Shown: piece by piece, positions 58,058 through 64,000 of the stretch
Layout of the letters: every line of letters starts with the position of its first letter
Numbering within the stretch: position 1 is the stretch's first letter
Assembly: GCA_027604705.1 (NCBI GenBank)
Contig: JADHYV010000032.1
Location: 124,001 to 188,000, forward strand
From: Allomyces arbusculus
Lineage: Eukaryota; Blastocladiomycota; Blastocladiomycetes; Blastocladiales; Blastocladiaceae
Direction: 5' to 3'
DNA length: 64,000 bases
Notes under the pieces: generated by a model
Databases searched by the model: none
Told to the model about the DNA's origin: nothing
Seen by the model: only the letters and a program-made list of their open reading frames with translations
Program-made: the position numbers and the translations under genes

Positions 58058-59615
58058 ATGGCCGCCAATACTGCTGCAGAACGCCCATCAGCTAAGCATC
58101 CGCTCCATGGCACGCTCGTCATTGAGCTTGGCGGGCTCGCGCCTGTGCCGTTTGCGGGTAAAAATGCTTCCAGGCTCGCAGAAGTCAGCAACTCCAACTC
58201 CACGCGATTCTTACCTCCCCATCACCGCACCTTCAGGCATGGCCCTGGCGGACCTCGGCGCAACCGTGCTGCGCGTCGACCGACCGCGCTCATCCGCAAG
58301 CGCGACCGACTTGCTCACGCGGTAAGCTTTCCACTCGTTCTGTTCTCTGAACTCGATGAGCGAGGGTACTCTAACCCGTGCCGGTTTCTACGTAGTGGTA
58401 AGCGCGCCGTCCTGCTCGATCTGAAGTCTCCCGAAGGCCAAGCGCGACTATGGACGCTAATCCGGCACGCCGACGTCCTGCTCGACCCGTACCGCCCCGG
58501 CATTCTCGACGCGATGGGGTTCACGCCCGATGCGATGCACGCCGTGAATCAGGGACTCGTCGTGGCGCGCCTGGTCGGGTTCCCCCGTGACGGTGCGTGG
58601 TTGTCGTGATTTGTTCGAGGAAACGGCGGATTTTGACACGTCGGATCGGATTGTGGTGGGGTAGGTCCCAAGGGCGTCCAGGCGGGGCACGACATTACGT
58701 ACTTGGCCGCGAGCGGTGTGCTTTCGGTACCCCATCCGCTCATTTCGCGAGTCACAATTGAGCGCAACTGACTCTTTGTGGGTGATCCAGGCATTGGGCC
58801 GCAAGGACGCATCTCCATCGTTTCCCGTCAACCTGCTCGCCGACTTTGCCGGTGGCGGCTTGCTTTGCGCGACGCTCGTTCTCGGTGCGTTGGTGCAGCG
58901 CGCCTCGACGGGCCGCGGCGCCGTCGTGGACGTGAATATGGTGCAGGGCGCGCAGTATATTGGTACGGATCGCTTCCCCGAAATGCTGAGACAGAACTTT
59001 GGACGGGCTGCTGACGTTGGTTCGGTCCCACGTCTAGCCTCTTTCCTGCGCGCCTTCCAGCACGTCGGCCTCGCGACGGGCGATCGCGGGACCAACTTGC
59101 TCGACTCAGGGGCGCCGCACTACGACGTCTACGAGACACAAGGTACCTGCGGATTTGTTGTACACCCGCGCGTCCTTGAGTCCGAGCTTACTCTGCTCCA
59201 CCCACCAGATGGCCAATTCCTCGCTGTCGGCGCCCTCGAACCACAATTCTACGCCACTCTCCTCGCCGGTCTCCGGCAGGACCTCTCCACCGCCGAATTT
59301 TCGCACCTCGCCGCAGTCGGCCCACCCGTCGACCCGGACTCGTGGCCCGCGATCCGCGCGACATTCACGCGCGTTTTCCGTTCGCGCCCTCTGCACGAGT
59401 GGAAAACGCGGTTTGACGGGACCGACGCGTGTGTCGAACCCGTCGTGCCAATGCGAGACGTGAAGACATGGCCGGTACTGTCTGGGACGGGGACGGTGGT
59501 ACCGGACGGTGAGGACGCGTGGGAGCCGATCGAAGGGAAGAGCGAGTGGGAAGAGGTCGAGGCATGGGTGAAGGCGGGGTGGAAGGCGCGCGGGCCGGAC
59601 AAGGCCAAGTTGTAG
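58058..59615 (+). CDS. AMACR: Alpha-methylacyl-CoA racemase / CaiB-BaiF family CoA enzyme
   Basis: Family III CoA-transferase fold; AMACR interconverts 2R and 2S branched acyl-CoA for peroxisomal or mitochondrial beta-oxidation. Seven exons: 58058-58157, 58237-58321, 58396-58592, 58665-58726, 58791-58962, 59038-59142, 59209-59615; 375 residues (human 382). Every junction restores family sequence. Catalytic pair: His136 in GHDITYLAASGVL and Asp166 in NLLADFAGGG, equivalent to human His122/Asp152. RVDRP, GKRAVLLDLKSPEG, LLDPYRPGILDAMG, GAQYIASFL, LLDSGAPHYDVYET, DGQFLAVGALEPQFY and FDGTDACVEPV follow in AMACR order, the last being specific to racemases over CaiB or formyl-CoA transferases. The C-terminus (DKAKL) is close to a KASL-like peroxisomal signal but does not fit it well. 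Seven small exons make this the most intron-rich gene here. Confidence 0.9.
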
Positions 59616-59843
59616 AAGGGTAAGGGGGAAGAAGAGGAGGTCCGTTGTGGCCTCGGCACTCTGTCGGTTTTGATGTACCCAATAGTACGAGCGAAAATGA
59701 ACATGAGCATGGTTTATGAATGAACACTTTTGCACTGTGCGCCACAATTGCACATCATCGTCATCGCTCGCGGCATCTCGGTCGCCGGCCGACACGGTCG
59801 CGTCGTGTCGCGCACACGCGCCGTCAAATCTCGTCGCGCTCAA

Positions 59844-60218
59844 TCACGCTGACGTGGCCGCCGCTGCGGCACCCGCCTTGGCCCCACCCCCCACGACCGC
59901 GCGCCACGCCCATCCGACCACGTACCGCGCGGTCCACTTGCCCGCGGCCATGGCGAACCCCCACGGCGACGTCGGGATTGCGATCCCCGTGGCGAGACGG
60001 ACGAGTTGTAAGGTCATGGCGAAGGCAATTGATCCGAGCGCGGCGGGTGCCGAGTAGAGCGAGACGGCGGCCCAGATGGCCCACCAGGCGACGCGGAACG
60101 AGGCGAGCGCAAGCTTGCAGGACGCGTGGACGGCGTGTAGGATTGACGGCGCGTGCGAGGCCGTGGGGCCAGTGACAGCGGCGGAGCCGGCGGCGGTGAC
60201 GGCGGAAGAGGAGGACAT
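59844..60218 (-). CDS. Small two-helix membrane protein, unknown
   Basis: Single-exon candidate, 124 residues, on the minus strand. Ser/Ala-rich start, then two likely membrane segments: FRVAWWAIWAAVSLYSA running into LGSIAFAMTLQLV (about 40-72), and a Trp-rich GKWTARYVVGWAWRAVV near 95-112; the tail is Gly/Ala-rich. I recognise no family. Support is the hydrophobic, Trp-containing composition, which is unlike the shadow frames of this GC-rich sequence. Upstream the frame is open but has no earlier ATG. Could be spurious. Confidence 0.4.
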   Translation of the reverse strand: MSSSSAVTAAGSAAVTGPTASHAPSILHAVHASCKLALASFRVAWWAIWAAVSLYSAPAALGSIAFAMTLQLVRLATGIAIPTSPWGFAMAAGKWTARYVVGWAWRAVVGGGAKAGAAAAATSA

Positions 60219-60921
60219 GGCGTGGATGAACGGTAGGTCAGCCGGCGAGCGCGGCGAGCGCGGCGTGGTTATGGCGGTACGGAGCGCGCGTGGTGGTCGT
60301 GGTGCGCGACGGCGTTGGTCGTTGACGGCGACGGTGACGGATCGGTGAGAAGAGCGAGGTGCGCGAGCGACAGACCGTGTGGAGCGGTTGGTTGCAACTC
60401 GATGGCGACGTGGCGCGCGGCTCGAGGTGGTGCTCCGGTCGGGCGCGTTGGATCGGATGGGTTTGAAGAGCGAGTGTGAGCGAAGGCCGGCGATCCAGCT
60501 GCGAGCGACCCACCGACAGGACGCGCACCGGCGGGGGACCGCGCGACGCGTCTGGCCTTGATCAAGCGCATGATTGGCGCCCTCGAGCCACCAGCTGGCC
60601 GCACGGCGCACAGCTTGTCTGCACCCTTCCCGATCAGCGATTCGTCCCGAACTCGCTCCATTGCCACGTCAAGCGCTCTCTGACCGTGGCCGCGCGTCCG
60701 CTGCTCGCTCGCACTGGTGCCGTGGGATCGCGAACAGACCAAGCGCGGGGGACACTGTGTCCCAAACGGCACGTGCAGTGATGTGGCATCAGGTCAAAAA
60801 TGAGGGCATGTCCCTGGCAACAGTGCAAGGGACAGTCGCGCATCCCCGCCTTCGGCGCGTTTTATGTCGCCTTTCCTTTCTCCCTGCTCGCAATTTCATT
60901 ACCACACGACCAGTCTCAACC
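60219..60921. other. Intergenic
   Basis: About 700 bp, GC-rich, between the small membrane protein and the C2 gene. Contains only biased open stretches; no RNA recognised. Confidence 0.35.
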
Positions 60922-61603
60922 ATGTCCCGCCAGCTTCACCTCGACGGTGTTCGCGTCACTATTGGCATGTCTCCAGCACCATCGACAGCACCAGTTCGAG
61001 GCGCGCGAGCGTGGGCAGCACGGGCTTGCTGACGCGTTGAAACGACGTGGTCAGGAACGCGTCTTTGCCCGCGTTTGCGAGTCCATGAACTCCGCGCACA
61101 CGCGTTTGGCTCGTTCCTGACCCGCAGCCGAGCCGGCAACGTGTCGTCGTCGCGCGCGTGCGCTTCTCCAGCTCGACATGTGTCCATCAACACAACTAAT
61201 TGCACTACGCCGTTCTGCCGATCTAGTCGAAGCGCGCAACCTGCCGAGCAGCGACTGGTTCTCCAAGAGCGACCCATATGTGCAAATTACAGCCGGCGAG
61301 ACCGTCGTCAAGTCGGCCGTCGCCAAGTCGGACAAGGTGTTTGACTTCAAGAACCAGGTGCTCGATGTCGACTTGGCAAAGGGCACGATCCACCACCTCG
61401 AGGTGGCCATCTACGACCACGACCGGTTCTCCAGCGATGACCTGCTTTCAGTCGCTACGGTCCCGATCGATTTGCTGATGCGTGGTGCGATCGACCAGTG
61501 GTTTGAGCTCAAGGATGCCAAGGGCGAACCAGCGGGCGAACTGCGGCTCGCGATTTGCAATATGAAGTCGATGAGCGCGGGGAAGGTCCCCGTGCGCACG
61601 TAG
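60922..61603 (+). CDS. Single C2-domain protein
   Basis: Two exons, 60922-60946 and 61227-61603 (intron 280 nt); 133 residues, essentially one C2 domain. MSRQLHLD-VEARNLPSSDWFSKSDPYVQI gives strand 1 and the first calcium loop: the Asp of SSDW and of KSDPY are in the positions of calcium ligands. DFKNQVLDVDL replaces the usual NP.WNE. IYDHDRFSSDDLL is the third loop, with Asp ligands of the 'yD.D....DD.iG' type. Ends with DQWFELKDAKGEPAGELRLAI. Such small C2 proteins bind acidic phospholipids with calcium. Start and intron 1 are less certain: an alternative is ATG 61178 without intron, but exon 1 as given supplies the expected first beta strand. Downstream lies the initiator tRNA gene on the other strand. 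Confidence 0.75.
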
Positions 61604-61794
61604 AGCGTGGGTTGGGCGAGCAACAATACAGCTGTGAGATGTGTATTTGTGCTCCTCGTCATTTTAGCGCGATTCACAACACAAATAGTAACTTTCTCGC
61701 TAGCAAGAAGAGATATGGAGCACATCTCAGATTGCAAAAACAGCCGAGAAACGCAGCCGCGTGCGATTGCACACTCGACAGACAGTCGTAGTGA

Positions 61795-61866
61795 TAGCGT
61801 CTGTAGGTTTCGATCCTACGACCTCAGGGTTATGAGCCCTGCGCGCTTCCTCTGCGCCAAGACGCT
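61795..61866 (-). tRNA. tRNA-iMet(CAT): Initiator tRNA-Met (CAT)
   Basis: 72 nt on the minus strand. Initiator features: A1-U72 pair closing AGCGTCT/AGACGCT, three consecutive G-C pairs in the anticodon stem (CAGGG-CTCATAA-CCCTG), A54 and A60 in the T loop (ATCGAAA replaces TTC), and no long variable arm. U33 is present as in fungi and plants rather than the C33 of animals. Internal promoter boxes are intact. A T5 run on the transcribed strand lies about 55 nt beyond the 3' end (61736-61740) and may be the polymerase III stop. Confidence 0.95.
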
Positions 61867-61992
61867 AGAATCGGCTTAGGTTACCGATTAGGGTTTGCGG
61901 GTTTTGACGCCCCGCTGAACACAGAGAGTCGCTCATGGCTTATAAACTAGTGGTCAATGCGCCAGGCTTGAGGGCCACGTCCAGGGGCGCTG

Positions 61993-62069
61993 TCTCCCAG
62001 CGACGGTCGTTAGTCGTGCACGGTCTATAGCAGGTCAGCCAATAAATATCGTCCTTGCGCCAAGACGCT
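61993..62069. repeat. 77-bp direct repeat, copy A
   Basis: Begins TCTCCCAGCGACGG and ends TTGCGCCAAGACGCT. Copy B lies at 62398-62474 with about five mismatches. The last 13-14 bases equal the 5' end of the neighbouring initiator tRNA gene, in the same orientation. Confidence 0.9.
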
Positions 62070-62235
62070 GCTGCGTGCCGTGTGGCGAGAAGGAGGCGCG
62101 CCATGCACGCCCTGTGTGTGAGGCACAGCTCACAGCCCACCGCAGCATTGCAGACGTTCTCCGTGGCGCCCATTCGTCGAATTTGTTGGGTTGGTCGGGT
62201 GGAGGAGGTTGAGTTGGTTGATAGGTTGCGTTTCT

Positions 62236-62250
62236 GGGGGGGGGGGGGGG
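62236..62250. repeat. Poly-G tract (G15)
   Basis: Fifteen G between the two 77-bp repeats; length may be inexact. Confidence 0.9.
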
Positions 62251-62397
62251 CTAGCTTGCTAGTCGCCCTCTTCAGTGGCTGCCTGTGCATTCAAGTTGCT
62301 GAGGACAGTGGGCCAGGTGCACAGGCAGACAATTTTTGTATCAGAGCTGACCCTCACGCTGCACCCTGGTTCTCCTATTCTTGTTTCTGCGTATTGC

Positions 62398-62474
62398 TCT
62401 CCCAGCAACGGTCGTTAGTCGTGCACAGTGTGTAGCAGGTCAGCCAATAAATATCGTCCTTGCGCCAAGATGCT
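62398..62474. repeat. 77-bp direct repeat, copy B
   Basis: Same length as copy A, about 93% identical by eye, 328 bp further on; ends GCGCCAAGATGCT. Contains CAGCCAATAAATATCG in both copies. Confidence 0.9.
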
Positions 62475-62848
62475 CAAGACGGGTACGTGCATTGATCTGC
62501 ATTTGAACACGTCTCGCACCCTGTCTATCCCAGTGTTAAAAAGGGAGCCTCCATCGTCCATAAACAGGTGATCGAAATTTCATAACCTAACCGCCCGGGT
62601 CTCGCGCCGAACAGCGATGAACCCGACCGACTCATTGTGCCCTGCTGTTCGACGGTGTTCGACGGCTTCAGCTGCCAGAAATCTTCATTGCTCCAGTGAC
62701 CAACCTCGACTTGGCGCACTCGCGACGTCCAGGCCGTGCCGATAGTTTCCCGCCCGACCGAGGGTTCCAGCTGCCGCTTCGCTGCGACACCGCATCCAGC
62801 ACCGACGTGCGTCGACGACGACCGACCTCTCACCCCGACCCCAGCATC
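62475..62848. other. Intergenic upstream of RPB9
   Basis: About 370 bp; presumably the RPB9 promoter. No other feature. Confidence 0.4.
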
Positions 62849-63377
62849 ATGGCCGACGGATCAGCTCGCGTGAGGTTCTGCTCGGACTGGTAGGTGAGGA
62901 GTGGCCGACCAGTACTTGCCCTCGCTCAGCATCCCGACGCTCACCACGGCTCTCTGGCGGCTTTGGTCAGCAACAACCTCCTCTACCCGCGCGAGGACCG
63001 TGCCGAGAACCGTCTCCTCTACGCGTGCCGGCGGTGCGGGACGCAAGAGGAAGCGCTCGATGCGTGCGTGTACCGGCACGAAATTGCGATTCAGGAGCGG
63101 TACGCACACCTCGCCCTCACCCCACCCTCGCTTCGACCGCTAACGATTCGACCGCAGAGGCGAGACGGGCCGACTGCGCGACCTGATCAAGGATCCGACG
63201 CTGCCCAAGGCCAACAAGCGGTGCCCGCAGTGCGGCAATGGCAGCGCTGTCTACTTTCAGTCGCGCGCGAACCACAAGGACGCGACCATGACGCTCTTCT
63301 ACGTGTGCAACAACGAGGCGTGCATGCACCAGTGGTCGTCGGACCAGGACCAGGAGGACATGGATGAAATGGCATGA
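62849..63377 (+). CDS. RPB9: RNA polymerase II subunit Rpb9
   Basis: Small zinc-ribbon subunit of RNA polymerase II, needed for start-site choice and transcript proofreading with TFIIS. Three exons: 62849-62889, 62971-63099, 63158-63377 (introns 81 and 58 nt); 129 residues, against 122 in yeast. Ribbon 1: FCSDCNN (CxxC, split by intron 1) and CRRCG. NLLYPREDRAENRLLYACR and VYRHEIAIQERGETG correspond to yeast 'NmLYPREDkEnnrLlfeCR' and 'vYRHel...GETaG'. DPTLPKANKRCPQCG and CNNEACMHQWSSDQ form ribbon 2, whose last pair is CNNEAC rather than the common CxxC. Pol I Rpa12 and TFIIS are excluded by the PRED block and the lack of the RSADE hairpin. The product ends in an acidic EDMDEMA. Confidence 0.93.
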
Positions 63378-63555
63378 TTGCGCGCCGGTCATGATGTAGG
63401 AGTGTTTTGCTGAGGCTTTCGGTTGGTGCCAAGCAGCGTGTGCGGAAATGTTTGAATTGCACTCTATCTTGTTCAATGCTTTCTCTCCACCACCATCGCC
63501 GGCCCATCCCCTCTGCAAATTGCGCCCCGACTCGCCATCACTCTCTCGGTCACAT

Positions 63556-64000
63556 TCACACCTTGACCATGGCCCAATTCGTGAACCCGACCTGTTTGTT
63601 CCCCAAGACCTCGCGCACATCGACTGCTGCGAACCCGAGCCTCTCGTAAAACCGGACATTCACCTCGCGCTGCGTATGCAGGACGACCGGACGACCGGCG
63701 CGCCCTTGGGCACCTCGGACTTGAGCACATTGCACACGAGCCACGATCCGACCCCCATCCCGCGTAGCACGCCGAGCGTGTGCACGCTCCACACCCCGCA
63801 CCCTTCACCCGCGCTCTTCACGGCCTGATTCGCCTTGCCAAACGCCTTGGACACGCTCCAAATCTGCAACAACGTCGGAATCCCCAGTACTGACCAGACG
63901 AGCCGCACGCAACGTAACCCACGCGCGCGTGAGTAACGACGAGGTCGGTGGAGCCGCAGGTTCCGTCGCGCTTGGGGTGACTGCACAGTGTGCGACGATG
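63556..64000 (-). CDS. GNAT acetyltransferase, C-terminal part with a frame slip
   Basis: Minus strand, running off the right edge. The acetyl-CoA part of a GNAT fold is visible: VWSVHTLGVLRGMGVGSWLVCNVL (motif A, 'lgV.p..rG.GiG..L...v'), then PVVLHTQREVNVRFYERLGF (motif B, 'l.t...Na..fYeklGF') and a final VGFTNWAMVKV strand. Motif A and motif B lie in different frames, and the change falls exactly at a tandem 8-bp repeat, GGACGACC twice at 63681-63696; one copy fewer would keep a single frame. So the gene is either a recent pseudogene or variant, or the assembly has a small error. A splice acceptor (TTGTTGCAG) at about 63864 may start the last exon. Substrate unknown. Confidence 0.6.

Overview
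The window is a GC-rich, gene-dense piece of a eukaryotic genome, almost certainly a fungus. Evidence for a fungus is a Slt2-type cell-wall-integrity MAP kinase, a PacC/Rim101 zinc-finger factor, an F-box plus Sec10 recyclin ending in a CaaX box, a Vts1 SAM protein, a lanosterol-type oxidosqualene cyclase and a U33-bearing initiator tRNA. Most genes carry short GT-AG introns (about 55-110 nt, donors often GTACGT). A lysine-rich, coiled-coil protein of ciliary type and the overall style point to an early-diverging flagellated (zoosporic) fungus such as a blastocladiomycete or chytrid; that placement is inference. A 97-base run of N shows that this is a draft scaffold. All exon models were drawn by hand from reading frame, splice-site and family conservation.

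Region by region: 1-2099 holds the 3' part of an importin-13-like karyopherin. From 2.1 to 12.7 kb lies an accessory, lower-GC island: a broken Ty3-type retroelement fragment, a five-exon gene for a P-loop NTPase plus PD-(D/E)XK nuclease of the Crinkler-RHS (CR) effector class, a broken Polinton-like virus capsid fossil, an 83-bp hairpin and a cluster of palindromic 12-mers. From 12.8 kb onward ordinary core genes return: recyclin-1 (RCY1) divergent from the mitochondrial ribosome recycling factor, a threonine/proline-rich repeat surface protein, an ABCC transporter divergent from a PIN-like (auxin-efflux-family) carrier, a LEA-like desiccation-type protein divergent from an ACBD5-like acyl-CoA-binding tail-anchored protein, and PacC.

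The second half carries tRNA-Trp, an unrecognised mitochondrial-type protein, TRM9 and GET3 in tandem, ERG7 divergent from GET3, a BMT6-like rRNA methyltransferase divergent from RPL26 (uL24), SLT2, VTS1, beta-MPP convergent with VTS1, a ciliary-type coiled-coil protein, an AMACR-type CoA racemase, a small membrane protein, a C2-domain protein, the initiator tRNA-Met with odd flanking direct repeats, RPB9, and a GNAT acetyltransferase that runs off the right edge.

There is no operon-like or pathway clustering among the core genes; close head-to-head pairs probably share promoters. Functional themes are generic: sterol synthesis (ERG7), peroxisomal lipid handling (ACBD5-like, AMACR), tail-anchored protein insertion (GET3), translation (RPL26, TRM9, BMT6, RRF, tRNAs), wall and pH signalling (SLT2, PacC). 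The best candidate for something unusual is the CR-type NTPase-nuclease gene and the mobile-element graveyard around it.
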